Of a stretch of DNA of 64,000 bases, positions 49,469-58,870 are shown piece by piece. Origin of the DNA: Streptomyces sp. LUP47B. GTDB taxonomy: Bacteria > Actinomycetota > Actinomycetes > Streptomycetales > Streptomycetaceae. The first letter of the stretch is position 1, and every line of letters starts with the position of its first letter. The notes under the pieces were generated by a model that ran no database searches, had not been told where the DNA came from, and saw only the letters and a program-made list of their open reading frames with translations. Made by a program: the position numbers and the translations under genes. Location of the stretch: the NCBI RefSeq assembly GCF_001746295.1, contig NZ_MJAH01000012.1, positions 36,219-100,218 on the forward strand. Reading direction: 5' to 3'.

Positions 49469-50662
49469 ATGACCACTCGCTCGCACATCGCCATGTTCTC
49501 CATCGCCGCCCACGGCCACGTGAACCCCAGCCTCGAGGTGATCCGTGAACTCGTGGCGCGCGGGCATCGGGTCACGTACGCCGTCCCGCCCCTGTTCGCG
49601 GAGAAGGTCGCCGAGACCGGCGCCGAGGTGAAGCCCTGGAACTCGACGCTTCCCGGCCCCGACGACGACCCGGCGGCCTGGGGCACCGAGCTGCTCGACC
49701 ATGTGGAGCTCTTCCTCGCCGACGCGATCCAGGCCCTGCCGCAGCAGGCCGAGGCGTACGACGGTGACGAACCGGATCTCGTCCTGCACGACATCACCGC
49801 GTACCCGGCCCGCGTCCTCGCCCACCGCTGGGGCGTGCCGGCGATCTCCCTCTCGCCGAACCTCGTCGCCTGGCGGGGCTACGAGGAGGAGATCGCCGAG
49901 CCGATGTGGGCCGAACCGAAGAGGACCGAGCGCGGGCAGGCCTACTACGCCCGGTTCCACAACTGGCTTGAGGGGAACGGCGTGACCACGGACCCGGACA
50001 CCTTCGTCGGCCGTCCCGACCGCTCTCTCGTGCTGATCCCGAAGGCCCTGCAGCCGAACGCCGACCGGGTCGACGAGAGCGTGTACACCTTCGTCGGCGC
50101 CTGCCAGGGCGACCGTGGCGCCGAGGGGGAGTGGCAGCGGCCGGCCGCGGTGGAGAAGGTGGCGCTCGTCTCGCTCGGCTCCTCCTTCACCCGGCGTCCC
50201 GACTTCTACAAGGAATGCGTCAGGGCCTTCGGTGACCTCCCCGGCTGGCACCTCGTGCTCCAGATCGGCAGGCACGTGGACCCCGCCGAACTCGGCACCG
50301 TGCCGGACAACGTCGAAGTGCGGTCCTGGGTGCCGCAGTTGGCTGTGCTCAAGCAGGCCCACCTGTTCGTCACGCACGCCGGCGCGGGCGGGAGCCAGGA
50401 GGGACTGGCGACCGCCACGCCAATGATCGCCGTACCGCAGGCCGTGGACCAGTTCGGCAACGCGGACATGCTCCAGGGCCTCGGTGTCGCCCGCCGGATC
50501 GACACCGAGGAGGCGACCGCCGAGGCCCTGCAAGCGGCCGCCCTCGCGCTGGTCGACGACCCCGAAGTCGCCCGGAGACTGAAGGAGATCCAGGCGGAGA
50601 TGGCTCAGGAGGGCGGCACCCGCAGGGCGGCCGACCTCATCGAGGCGGCACTGCCCGCATGA
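49469..50662 (+). CDS. mgt: Macrolide glycosyltransferase (GT1, Mgt/OleD type)
   Basis: A 397-residue cytoplasmic enzyme that inactivates macrolides by transferring glucose from UDP-glucose to the desosamine 2'-hydroxyl. It closely resembles OleD and S. lividans Mgt: AMFSIAAHGHVNPSLEV with the catalytic His in HGH, LVLHDITAYPARVL with the partner Asp, and the donor-binding C-terminal motif SWVPQLAVLKQA ... FVTHAGAGGSQEGL ... VPQAVDQFGNADML. Length is as expected. It has its own promoter although it follows erm by 49 bp. A strong terminator closes the unit. Confidence 0.95.
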   Translation: MTTRSHIAMFSIAAHGHVNPSLEVIRELVARGHRVTYAVPPLFAEKVAETGAEVKPWNSTLPGPDDDPAAWGTELLDHVELFLADAIQALPQQAEAYDGDEPDLVLHDITAYPARVLAHRWGVPAISLSPNLVAWRGYEEEIAEPMWAEPKRTERGQAYYARFHNWLEGNGVTTDPDTFVGRPDRSLVLIPKALQPNADRVDESVYTFVGACQGDRGAEGEWQRPAAVEKVALVSLGSSFTRRPDFYKECVRAFGDLPGWHLVLQIGRHVDPAELGTVPDNVEVRSWVPQLAVLKQAHLFVTHAGAGGSQEGLATATPMIAVPQAVDQFGNADMLQGLGVARRIDTEEATAEALQAAALALVDDPEVARRLKEIQAEMAQEGGTRRAADLIEAALPA

Positions 50663-50664
50663 GT

Positions 50665-50701
50665 GAGGGCCCGTTGGTACCCCGGTCACCAACGGGCCCT
50701 C
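50665..50701 (+). terminator. Strong terminator after mgt
   Basis: GAGGGCCCGTTGGT at 50665-50678 pairs perfectly over 14 bp with ACCAACGGGCCCTC at 50688-50701 across a 9-base loop, 3 bp after the mgt stop. It lies between convergent mgt and the MMPL gene and may serve both. Confidence 0.85.
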
Positions 50702-50735
50702 GGTACAAGGGGGTTCAGCCTTCGACGAGGAAGGC

Positions 50736-53000
50736 TCAGACCCTCAGTGGCTCACCCTCGTCGTCCCGCGCCGCGGGCGCCGCCACGGCGTCCGCGGCCT
50801 CGTCGTGAGTGAGGTCCGGCAGCCGGTTCAGCCACTTCGGCAGGTACCAGTTGCGCTCGCCGAGCAGCGCCATCACCGCCGGGAGCAGCACGCCCCGGAT
50901 GATCGTCGCGTCGATGAGCACCGCGGCCGCGAGGCCCACGCCCATCTGCTTCATGGACTGCATGGACAGCGTCCCGAAGATCGCGAACACCGCGACCATG
51001 ATGACGGCGGCACTGGTGACGACACCGGCCGTGGTGACCACGCCGTGCTGGATCGCGTCCCTCGTCGTACGGCCCCGCAGACGCGCCTCGCGGATCCGTG
51101 AGACCACGAACACGTGGTAGTCCATCGACAGGCCGAACAGGATCACGAAGAGGAACAGCGGCAACCAGGTGATGATGGCGCCGACGCCCTCCGCGCCCAC
51201 CAGCGAGGCACCCCAGCCGTGCTGGAAGACGGCGACGAGGATGCCGTAAGCGGCGCCCACCGACAGCAGGTTGAGCACGATCGAGGTGATCGCGACCGTC
51301 AGCGAGCGGAACGACAGCAGCATCAGCACGAAGGCGAAGACCACCACGAACGCGAAGACCGGGACGACCGCTCCGGTCAGCTGGTCGTTGAAGTCCTTTG
51401 AGCCCGCCACCTGCCCGGTGATCGGTGCCTGGACCCCGTCGACCTTGCCGAGCGTGGCCGGACGTACCTCGTCGCGCAGCTTGTCCAGGCTCTGACCGGC
51501 CTTGTCGAAGTCGGAGCCGCCCACCAGCGGGACGTACACGAAGGCGAGGTTCTGCGCGTCGTGCAGCTTGATCTCGACCGGACCCCGCGAGGCGCCCGAG
51601 GAGATCGCCCGCTCCTTGAAGTCGGCCAGCGCGCCGGTGACTTCGGGTGCGTTGATGTCGGCAGCCTTGACGACCACCTCGGCCGGTTCGGAACCGCCGG
51701 GGAAGGCGTCGTTGACCCGGTTGTACGTCTGCACGATCGGCAGCGAGTCGCCGAACTCCTGGTCCAGGGTGAGGTTCTGGGTCTTCATGCCGAGCGCGGG
51801 TGCCGCGATGGCGAGCAGCGCGCCGGCCGCGACCACGACCGAGACGACAGGCCTCGCGAGGACACCCTTCAGCACGGCCGTCCAGAACCGGCTCTCCCGG
51901 TTGCCGCCCCGCTTGCGGCGCAGCCGGCTCTCCGGGTGGAGGAAGGGGATCTTGCCCTTCTCGACCCGCCCGCCCAGCAGCGAGAGCAGCGCGGGCAGCA
52001 CGGTCACGGAACCGACCATGGCGACCGCCACGACCATCAGCGAGGCCAGGCCCATCGCCTCGAACTCGGCGAGCCCGGTGAACAGCATGCCCGCCATCGC
52101 CACGCACACCGTGACACCCGAGACGATGATCGCTCGGCCGCTGGTGGCGGCGGCGATCCGCAGAGCGGTCTGCGCGTCCCGGCCGGCCTGCCGCTCCTCG
52201 CGCTCACGGCGCAGATAGAACAGGCAGTAGTCGACTCCGACGGCCAGACCGACCAGCAGCATCACGGAGTTGGCGGTGTCGCTCATGGGCATCACATGGC
52301 TGACGATGCCCATCAGACCCATGGTCGCCATGATGGCGCTGACGGCCAGAAGCACCGGCAGCAGGGCCGCGACCAACGCGCCGAAGGCGATGAGCAGGAT
52401 GCCGAGGGCCACCGGCACCGCGGAGAGCTCGGCCTTCTCGAAGTCGTCGCCGAACGCGTCGGAGAACGTCTTGTTCATGCTGGCGCCGCCGATCTCCTCG
52501 ATCCGCAGCGACCCGTGCTCCTTCTGCACCCCCTCGACGGCCTTCAGCACCGGCTCGACCCGGTCACCCGCGGTGTCCGCCTCGCCGCGCATGTCGAACT
52601 GCACCAGCGCGCTGCGGCCGTCCTTGGAGATCGTGTCGGTGTCGTACGGCGACGTCACGTCCGTGACCTTGCCGGTGCCCTCGACCGCCTTCATCACCGC
52701 GGCGACGGCGGCCCTGAAGTCGGCGTCGGTCGCCTTGCCGCCGGACCCCTTGGCCTGGATCAGCACCGTCTCACTGGCCGGTTCGTCGATCCCGGCGTCC
52801 TCGATGATCTTCGCGGCGGTGTGGGTCTCCCCCTTGAGCTGGTCGCTCTCCTTGACGTCGACCCGGCCCGCCGCCGAGCCGAGCCCCATCGCCAGGACGA
52901 CGAACAGCACCCAGATACCGACGGCAGCCCATCGGTGCCGTGCGCTCCAGCCGCCGGCCCGGGCGGCCAGGCCCCGCACCCTTGTGTCTCCGTTCCCCAT
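50736..53000 (-). CDS. MMPL/RND-family membrane transporter
   Basis: A 754-residue transporter of the actinobacterial MMPL family, which exports lipids, siderophores or drugs using the proton gradient. It has twelve predicted helices in two repeats, each preceded by a large extracytoplasmic domain. SVMLLVGLAVGVDYCLFYLRREREER in the first repeat and LFLFVILFGLSMDYHVFVVSRIREAR in the second carry the conserved Asp/Tyr pairs of the proton path. AAGGGGGC supports ATG 53000. It lies beside the macrolide resistance genes, so drug export is possible but not shown. Confidence 0.9.
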   Translation of the reverse strand: MGNGDTRVRGLAARAGGWSARHRWAAVGIWVLFVVLAMGLGSAAGRVDVKESDQLKGETHTAAKIIEDAGIDEPASETVLIQAKGSGGKATDADFRAAVAAVMKAVEGTGKVTDVTSPYDTDTISKDGRSALVQFDMRGEADTAGDRVEPVLKAVEGVQKEHGSLRIEEIGGASMNKTFSDAFGDDFEKAELSAVPVALGILLIAFGALVAALLPVLLAVSAIMATMGLMGIVSHVMPMSDTANSVMLLVGLAVGVDYCLFYLRREREERQAGRDAQTALRIAAATSGRAIIVSGVTVCVAMAGMLFTGLAEFEAMGLASLMVVAVAMVGSVTVLPALLSLLGGRVEKGKIPFLHPESRLRRKRGGNRESRFWTAVLKGVLARPVVSVVVAAGALLAIAAPALGMKTQNLTLDQEFGDSLPIVQTYNRVNDAFPGGSEPAEVVVKAADINAPEVTGALADFKERAISSGASRGPVEIKLHDAQNLAFVYVPLVGGSDFDKAGQSLDKLRDEVRPATLGKVDGVQAPITGQVAGSKDFNDQLTGAVVPVFAFVVVFAFVLMLLSFRSLTVAITSIVLNLLSVGAAYGILVAVFQHGWGASLVGAEGVGAIITWLPLFLFVILFGLSMDYHVFVVSRIREARLRGRTTRDAIQHGVVTTAGVVTSAAVIMVAVFAIFGTLSMQSMKQMGVGLAAAVLIDATIIRGVLLPAVMALLGERNWYLPKWLNRLPDLTHDEAADAVAAPAARDDEGEPLRV

Positions 53001-53234
53001 GACGGGCTTGCCCCCTTGTGAGCGGTGACAGCCCCCTGCCGCCACCTTTCATTTCGAAGGTATGGGCCGGATAAGGCCATCTCGTCGTGCTGCCCGGTGA
53101 GGTGCGCCGGGCACCGGCTCCTCCCAAGGGACCGCCCGCCCTCCGTACTGGGGAGGACCGTGACCCTTACATCTAACGAACCGTGTGCGGGGCGGTGATC
53201 GGGGTCCGCACGAGCGCCGTCCTAGGGTGTGGGC

Positions 53235-53783
53235 ATGACGACGACGTACGCGGCGCTGCTGCGCGGAATCAATGTCGGCGGCAGCAGGAAGGTCCCCATG
53301 GCCGACCTGCGCACGCTGATGGCAGACCTCGGACATGGCGGTGTGAGCAGCTACCTCCAGAGCGGCCAGGCCGTGTTCACCGCCGACCACGGCGACGAGG
53401 AGACCCTGGCCGCCGAGCTGGCGGGCGCGATCGAGAAGCGGTTCGGCTTCACGGTCGACGTGATCGTCCGCGACCACGCCTACCTGAAGGCGATCGCCGA
53501 CAACTGCCCCTTCCCAGCCGCCGACCTTGAGGCCAAACAGCTCCACGTCACCTACTTCTCCGCCCCCGTCGACGCGGACCGCTTCGCGGAGATCGACCAG
53601 GCCGCCTACCTCCCGGAGGAGTTCCGCCTCGGCGACCGCGCCCTGTACCTGTACGCCCCGAACGGACTCGGCCGCTCCAAGCTCGCCGAGCACCTGTCCA
53701 AACCGAGGCTGAACAAGGGCGTCATCGCCACCAGCCGCAACTGGAACACCGTCGTCAAGCTGGTGGAGATGACAGGTGCCTGA
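53235..53783 (+). CDS. DUF1697-family protein
   Basis: A 182-residue protein of family DUF1697, small cytoplasmic proteins of unknown function. The family signature is clear: YAALLRGINVGGSRKVPMADLR at the start, SYLQSGQAVF, then LYLYAPNGLGRSKL and the ending SRNWNTVVKLVEM. A TAGGGT hexamer at 53223-53228 lies six bases upstream of the ATG, suggesting a leaderless transcript. It overlaps the next gene by eight bases. Confidence 0.88.
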   Translation: MTTTYAALLRGINVGGSRKVPMADLRTLMADLGHGGVSSYLQSGQAVFTADHGDEETLAAELAGAIEKRFGFTVDVIVRDHAYLKAIADNCPFPAADLEAKQLHVTYFSAPVDADRFAEIDQAAYLPEEFRLGDRALYLYAPNGLGRSKLAEHLSKPRLNKGVIATSRNWNTVVKLVEMTGA

Positions 53784-54141
53784 CCGAGACCCCGCCGTGG
53801 AGGCCGCCGTCCAGGGCGAGTTGCGGCTCCTGGACCCCGAGGTACGCGCCTCGCCCGAGCTGGTGGGCGCGCTGCTGCACCCCGAGTTCCACGAGTTCGG
53901 CGCCTCCGGGCGGCACTGGGACCGCGCGTCGATCATCGCCGCCCTCGCAGGACCCACGGATCAGGAGGCCGGGCCGATAGCGGCGTCCGGGATGGAGGGG
54001 GTCCGCCTCGCGCCGGACGTCGTTCATCTCACTTTCGACACGGAGCACAACGGCCGCCGGGCGCACCGCAGTTCACTGTGGCGGCGCACGCAGAGCGGCT
54101 GGCTGCTGTACTTCCACCAGGCGACGCCCTTCGCGGGATGA
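53776..54141 (+). CDS. NTF2-like/DUF4440 small protein
   Basis: A 121-residue protein with the helix-sheet pattern of NTF2-like folds: an N-terminal helix EAAVQGELRLLDPEVRASPELVGALLHPEFHEFGASG, then strands ending SSLWRRTQSGWLLYFHQATPF. This matches the DUF4440 family, which includes steroid-isomerase-like and unknown proteins. GTG at 53776 overlaps the end of the DUF1697 gene, so the two are coupled. Function unknown. Confidence 0.75.
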   Translation: MPDRDPAVEAAVQGELRLLDPEVRASPELVGALLHPEFHEFGASGRHWDRASIIAALAGPTDQEAGPIAASGMEGVRLAPDVVHLTFDTEHNGRRAHRSSLWRRTQSGWLLYFHQATPFAG

Positions 54142-54187
54142 CCCACCGGACGCACGGCGGTCGGCACCGCTGTGCGAGGCTCGTCCC

Positions 54188-55207
54188 ATGCGGTACATCA
54201 TCATCGGGGCAGGGGCGGTCGGCGGGGCCGTCGGCGGGCGGCTCGCGGGGGCCGGGCACGAGGTCGTTCTGGTCGCGCGGGGCGCACAGTACGCGGCGCT
54301 CAGGGACGGCGGACTGCGGCTGAGAGTGCCCGAGGGCGAGTTCACGTACCGGCTCCCGGTCGTGGAGGGACCGGCCGGACTCGGCGTACTGCGCGCCGAC
54401 GACGTGCTCGTCCTCGCCGTGAAGACCCAGGACACGCAAGGCGCCCTGGACGCGTGGGCTCCGGCCCCGGTCGAGGGCGGCGGCACGGCGGCCGAGCGGC
54501 TGCCGCTGCTGTGCGCGCAGAACGGCGTGGAGGGGCAGCGTCTGGCCCTGCGCCGCTTCCGGCATGTGTACGGCGTCTGCGTCTGGCTGCCGGCGACCTT
54601 CGTGGAACCCGGTGTCGTCAGCGCCGCCTGCGCCCCGCTCACCGGGATGCTGCACCTCGGCCGTTACCCGCACGGCACCGACGAGATCCTGCACCGGATC
54701 GCCGCCGACCTGGAGAAGTCCAGGTTCGAGGCGCCGGTCGTGGCGGACGTGACGCGTTGGCAGTACGCCAAGCTGCTGACCAACCTCGGCAACGCCCTGA
54801 TGGCCCTGAGCGGCCCGGACGACGGCGGAGCGGACAGCAGGTCCCTGCGCCATCGGGTCCGTGCCGAGGGCGAGGCGGCGCTCGACGCGGCCGGGATCCC
54901 GTACGCGAGCGTCGAGGAACAGCGGACGACCCGCGGCGACAAGGTCACCGCCGTCCCGCTCGACGGCGTCCCGGTCGGCGGCTCCTCCTGGCAGTCCCTC
55001 GCCCGCGCCACCGGCACCATCGAGGCCGACTACCTCAACGGTGAGATCGTCCTCCTGGGCCGCCTGCACGGCGTCCCGACGCCGCTGAACGAACTTCTCC
55101 AGGGCCTGGCCAACACCTTCGCCCGCGAGCGCAGGGCAGCCGGATCAGTGCCGGTGGGGGAGTTGGCACGGCTGGCCGACGAGGCGGTGGCGGCTGCCGA
55201 GGAGTAA
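54188..55207 (+). CDS. Ketopantoate reductase-like (ApbA/PanE family) oxidoreductase
   Basis: A 339-residue NADP-dependent reductase. The N-terminal Rossmann motif IIIGAGAVGGAVGGRLA is clear (about 4-20), as are KTQDTQGALDAW and LLCAQNGVEGQ, and a catalytic Lys in YAKLLTNLGNAL. The C-terminal domain is helical with GIPYAS and NGEIVLLGRLHGVPTPLNELL. By family it converts ketopantoate to pantoate or a similar 2-oxo acid. It is convergent with the CbiX gene, three bases apart. Confidence 0.85.
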   Translation: MRYIIIGAGAVGGAVGGRLAGAGHEVVLVARGAQYAALRDGGLRLRVPEGEFTYRLPVVEGPAGLGVLRADDVLVLAVKTQDTQGALDAWAPAPVEGGGTAAERLPLLCAQNGVEGQRLALRRFRHVYGVCVWLPATFVEPGVVSAACAPLTGMLHLGRYPHGTDEILHRIAADLEKSRFEAPVVADVTRWQYAKLLTNLGNALMALSGPDDGGADSRSLRHRVRAEGEAALDAAGIPYASVEEQRTTRGDKVTAVPLDGVPVGGSSWQSLARATGTIEADYLNGEIVLLGRLHGVPTPLNELLQGLANTFARERRAAGSVPVGELARLADEAVAAAEE

Positions 55208-55210
55208 CGC

Positions 55211-55951
55211 CTACGCGCTCACCGTCAGCCGCAGCAGCCCCCGCGCCGCCGCCGCGTCGTACCGCCGCAGCAGCACCCGCGCCACCTCCGGCGCGGGCCC
55301 CAGCACTCCGGCCAGGACGTCCGCGTCGGCCGCGCCCCGCGCGATGCGGTCGGGCAGGAAGCCCGGGGCGAGCACGTACGGCGCCACGGCCACCTTCGCG
55401 CAGCCGAGAGCCCGCAGCTCCCGCACCGCGTCCTCGGTGCGGGGCAGGGCCGCGGAGGCGAACGCAGGCCGCACGGCGCACCAACCGGTGTGCCGCCACT
55501 CCCGCGCGATGTCAGCGATCACTGCGATCGCCTCCGGGTCGGTGGACCCCGCCGAGGCCAGCACGACCCCGGTCGAGGACTTGTCGGCGGGCGTCAACCC
55601 CGCCTCGTACAGCCGCCGTTCGAGCGCCGACAGCAGCAGCGGCGACGGGCCGAGCACCTCCGCCTGCCGGATCCGCAGCTGCGGCGGAGCGTCCCGCAGC
55701 ACCGCGGGGATGTCCGCCTTCGCGTGGAACGCCCGCGTCAACAGCAGTGGCAGCGCCACGACGTCACGGACGCCCTCGGCCGCCAGGGACTCCAGCACCC
55801 CCTGCACGGAAGGGATGTTGAAGTCCAGGAAGCCCGTCTCCACCCGCACGTCCGGGCGAAGCGAGCGCACCCGGCGGACGAGAGCGTGCACCGTCGCGGC
55901 GTGCCGCGGGTCGCGGCTGCCGTGGGCGATGACCAGGAGAACGGGCTTCAT
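55211..55951 (-). CDS. Sirohydrochlorin chelatase (CbiX/SirB type)
   Basis: A 246-residue protein with two tandem CbiX-type halves. The metal-binding and catalytic segment AHGSRDPRH (about 9-17) and LPLLLTRAFHAKADIPAVL in the first half are characteristic. It inserts iron or cobalt into sirohydrochlorin. In this sulfur operon the likely product is siroheme for the sulfite reductase encoded at the operon head. ATG at 55951 lies 5 bp after the permease stop, so it is the last gene of the operon. Confidence 0.88.
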   Translation of the reverse strand: MKPVLLVIAHGSRDPRHAATVHALVRRVRSLRPDVRVETGFLDFNIPSVQGVLESLAAEGVRDVVALPLLLTRAFHAKADIPAVLRDAPPQLRIRQAEVLGPSPLLLSALERRLYEAGLTPADKSSTGVVLASAGSTDPEAIAVIADIAREWRHTGWCAVRPAFASAALPRTEDAVRELRALGCAKVAVAPYVLAPGFLPDRIARGAADADVLAGVLGPAPEVARVLLRRYDAAAARGLLRLTVSA

Positions 55952-55956
55952 GAAAC

Positions 55957-56835
55957 TCAGCTCTTCACCAGCAGACCGCGGCTGCGCAGCACCCACCGCT
56001 CCAGCGGGCTGAAGATCAGCAGGTCGATCGCGATACCGACGAACAGGATGAGCAGGATCGCCTCGAACACCATGGCCATGTCGCTGTTGGTGCGACCGTT
56101 CTCCAGCAGCTGGCCGAGTCCCACGCCCAGGTCGGGGAACTGGGCGATGATCTCCGCGGCCATCAGCGAGCGCCAGGAGAACGCCCAGCCCTGCTTGAGA
56201 CCCGCCACATAGCCGGGCAGTGCGGCAGGCAGCGTGATGTGCCAGATGCCCTTGATGCCCGTCGCACCCATCGTGCGGCCGGCCCGCAGGAACAGCGGCG
56301 GCACCTGGTCCACGCCGGACACCAGGCCGTTGGCGATGGAGGGAACCGCGCCGAGCAGGATCACGGCGTACATCATGGAGTTGTTCAGGCCCAGCCAGAT
56401 CACGGCAGGCGGCACCCACGCCACCGAGGGCAGCGACTGCAGGCCCGACAGGATCGGACCGATGGCCGCCCGGATGAACTTCACCCGGGCCACGATCAGG
56501 CCCAGCGGGGTGCCGATGAGCAGGGCGAAGAAGAAGCCCAGCAGACCGCGCGAGACGCTGGTCCAGATGTAGCCGAGCAGATCGCCCTGGAGCCAGGCCT
56601 CCTTGAACGTGGAGCCCACGGCCGCCGGTGACGGCAGCTTGGACGGGTCGTCGACGACCGGGTAGAGGAGCGCCCAGACCGCGAGGACCACCGCGAGCGC
56701 GATGACCGGCGGCAGGATCTTGTTGACGAGGGTCTGGCGGAGGGTCGGGCGGCCCGTCGCCTGGGTCTCCAGCGCGTCGAGGCCCGCCTCTACGCTCCCG
56801 GCGTCCTGGGCCGGTGTCGTGTCAGTGCTGGCCAT
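55957..56835 (-). CDS. Sulfonate/taurine-type ABC importer permease
   Basis: A 292-residue permease with six helices and the coupling loop GATGIKGIWHITLPAALPGYVAGLKQGWAFSWRSLMAAEII. It is the membrane part of the importer encoded with the ATPase and lipoprotein upstream. ATG at 56835 lies 14 bp inside the ATPase gene, so translation is coupled. No desulfonating monooxygenase gene is adjacent, so aliphatic sulfonate as substrate is an inference from family and operon. Confidence 0.88.
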   Translation of the reverse strand: MASTDTTPAQDAGSVEAGLDALETQATGRPTLRQTLVNKILPPVIALAVVLAVWALLYPVVDDPSKLPSPAAVGSTFKEAWLQGDLLGYIWTSVSRGLLGFFFALLIGTPLGLIVARVKFIRAAIGPILSGLQSLPSVAWVPPAVIWLGLNNSMMYAVILLGAVPSIANGLVSGVDQVPPLFLRAGRTMGATGIKGIWHITLPAALPGYVAGLKQGWAFSWRSLMAAEIIAQFPDLGVGLGQLLENGRTNSDMAMVFEAILLILFVGIAIDLLIFSPLERWVLRSRGLLVKS

Positions 56836-57607
56836 GACGGCGGATCTCCCCACGCAGTTCTTCGGTGATCTCACGGGCCAGTTCGGCCACGGGCGCGTCC
56901 TCGATGCGACGCGGCTGCGGGATGTCGACCGTCCACTCGCGCGCGATCCGGCCGGGCCGGGAGGACAGCAGGATCACGCGCTGCGCGAGCCGTACGGCCT
57001 CGCGGACGTTGTGTGTGACGAACAGGACGGAGATCCCGGTCTCGGTCCAGATCCGGGTGATCTCGTCGTGCAACACGTCCCGCGTGATGGCGTCGAGGGC
57101 CGCGAACGGCTCGTCCATCAGCAGCAGGTTGCTCTCCTGCCCCAGCGCGCGGGCCAGTGCCACGCGCTGGCGCATGCCGCCCGACAGTTCGTGGACGCGC
57201 TTGCCGTACGCGCCCTTCAGCCGGACCAGTTCGAGCAGCTCCTCGGCCTTGCCGCGCCGCTCGGGCTTGGGAACCCCCCTGAGCTTCAGGGCGAGTTCGA
57301 TGTTCTTGCCCGCGGTCAGCCACGGGAAGAGGGCGTGCTCCTGGAACATCAGAGCGGGACGCCCGTCGGTCGTGATGGCGCCCGTGCTGGGCCGGTCCAG
57401 CCCCGCCACCAGGTTCAGCAGCGTGGACTTGCCGCAGCCCGAGGCCCCCAGGAGGGTGACGAACTCGCCCGGCGCGACATCGATGCTGATGTCGTCCAGG
57501 ACGAGCTGCTGTCCGCCCGGTCCCGCGAAGGACTTCGAGACGTGATCGAGGCGTGCGGCGTACTCGACGGACTCGTCGGCCTTGGCGAGTGTCGCGGTCG
57601 TGGCCAT
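56822..57607 (-). CDS. Sulfonate/taurine-type ABC importer ATPase
   Basis: A 261-residue ATPase. Walker A is GASGCGKST, the Q-loop MFQEHALFPWLTA, the signature LSGGMRQR, Walker B LLLMDEPFAALD and the switch His in FVTHNVRE. FPWLT marks the SsuB/TauB subfamily. The ATG at 57607 follows AGGAGGT, one of the strongest ribosome sites in the window; an alternative GTG lies nine bases upstream. Confidence 0.9.
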   Translation of the reverse strand: MATTATLAKADESVEYAARLDHVSKSFAGPGGQQLVLDDISIDVAPGEFVTLLGASGCGKSTLLNLVAGLDRPSTGAITTDGRPALMFQEHALFPWLTAGKNIELALKLRGVPKPERRGKAEELLELVRLKGAYGKRVHELSGGMRQRVALARALGQESNLLLMDEPFAALDAITRDVLHDEITRIWTETGISVLFVTHNVREAVRLAQRVILLSSRPGRIAREWTVDIPQPRRIEDAPVAELAREITEELRGEIRRHGQH

Positions 57608-57644
57608 GGTCGTCACCTCCTGGGGAACTCTTCGGGGACCGGGA

Positions 57645-58754
57645 TCAGCTGGTGCCGAGACCGGCGGCGTCGACCGGGGACTCGCCGTCGGCCTTGAGGA
57701 CCTTGTTGAGGATCGTGAGGTCGTAGATCCCGTTCAGGTCGGGCTTCTTCAGCAGACCGGCCTTGACCGCGTGCTCCGCCTCGGTGTTGAGCGTGGCGGC
57801 CAGCGGGTCGTTGGTGAACTGGATCGACTTCCAGGCCGGGTCCAGGACCTCGGGCTTGAGCGCCTTGCCGGAGTCCGCCTCCAGCTGCTTGTTCGCCGCC
57901 GCCTTCGCCGCGTCAGGATTGGCGTTGATCCACTTGTTGGCTTCCACCGCCGCCTTCAGGACGGCCTCGACCGCCTTCGGGTGCTCCTTGAGGAAGTCCT
58001 GCCGCACGATGATGTTCGTGATCACGAACTTCTTGTCCGGCCACAGCGACGCCTCGTCGAGCAGCACCTTGCCGCCCTCGGCGACCAGCTTCGACGCGGT
58101 CGGCTCGGGCACCCAGGCGCCGTCGATGGAACCGGCCTTGTAGGCGTCCGGCGTGATCTTGTTGTCGGTGCGGACGACGGTGACGTCACCCTTGCCGCTC
58201 TGGGCGTCGACCTTCCAGCCCTGGTCGGCGATCCAGTTGAGGAACGCCACGTCCTGCGTGTTGCCGAGCTGCGGGGTGGCGATCTTCTTGCCCTTGACGT
58301 CCTTCAAGGACTTGATCTTGTCCGGGTTGACGACCAGCTTCACACCACCGGAGGCCGAACCCCCGATGATCTTCAGGCTCTTGCCGCCCGACTTGACGTA
58401 GCCGTTGATCGACGGGGAGGGGCCGATCCAGCCGATGTCGATCGACTTGGAGTTGAGCGCCTCGATCTCGGAAGGACCGGCGTTGAAGGTCGCGTACGAG
58501 GCCTTGGTGGCCCCGAGCTCCTTCTGGAAGAAGCCCTTGTTCACCCCGACGAGCGCGGTGCCGTGGGTCAGGTTGCCGAAGTAGCCGATCTTGACGGAGT
58601 CGAGCCCGTCGATCTTCTTGGCCCCGGCGGCGACCTTGGCGGTACCGGCGTCCTTGGAGTCGGAGTCGGAGCCGTAGCCGCAAGCGGCGAGGGTGAGCAG
58701 CGGGAGTGCGGCGATGACCGCGAAGGTGCGGCGAAGAGCGGATGAAGCAGGCAC
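57645..58754 (-). CDS. Sulfonate-type ABC importer substrate-binding lipoprotein
   Basis: A 369-residue lipoprotein of the SsuA/NMT1 family. The lipobox is LAAC after a hydrophobic signal. The body has VKIGYFGNLTHGTALVGVNKGFF, the DIGWIGPSPSINGYV segment that binds the ligand head group, and GNTQDVAFLNWIADQGW. It sits directly after cysN, so the operon links sulfonate uptake with sulfate assimilation. GTG at 58754 follows GAGAGGA. The 116-bp gap before it contains no recognisable riboswitch. Confidence 0.88.
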   Translation of the reverse strand: MPASSALRRTFAVIAALPLLTLAACGYGSDSDSKDAGTAKVAAGAKKIDGLDSVKIGYFGNLTHGTALVGVNKGFFQKELGATKASYATFNAGPSEIEALNSKSIDIGWIGPSPSINGYVKSGGKSLKIIGGSASGGVKLVVNPDKIKSLKDVKGKKIATPQLGNTQDVAFLNWIADQGWKVDAQSGKGDVTVVRTDNKITPDAYKAGSIDGAWVPEPTASKLVAEGGKVLLDEASLWPDKKFVITNIIVRQDFLKEHPKAVEAVLKAAVEANKWINANPDAAKAAANKQLEADSGKALKPEVLDPAWKSIQFTNDPLAATLNTEAEHAVKAGLLKKPDLNGIYDLTILNKVLKADGESPVDAAGLGTS

Positions 58755-58870
58755 GGGAGGTGTTCCTCTCGGAGGCCCGGCGGTCACGGTCTCTCAGGTC
58801 GTGGCCGGGAGGTCGGCAGGTCTGCGTCTACGGCGGTGGGGGGACGGGGCGCGCAAGCGGTGCGCGTACG

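Noticed and set aside
58755..58870. Cys-attenuation leader peptide in front of the sulfonate importer lipoprotein
   Set aside because: A 29-codon frame with one early Cys exists, but it lacks the Cys-rich end expected of such leaders, and the gene is inside an operon.
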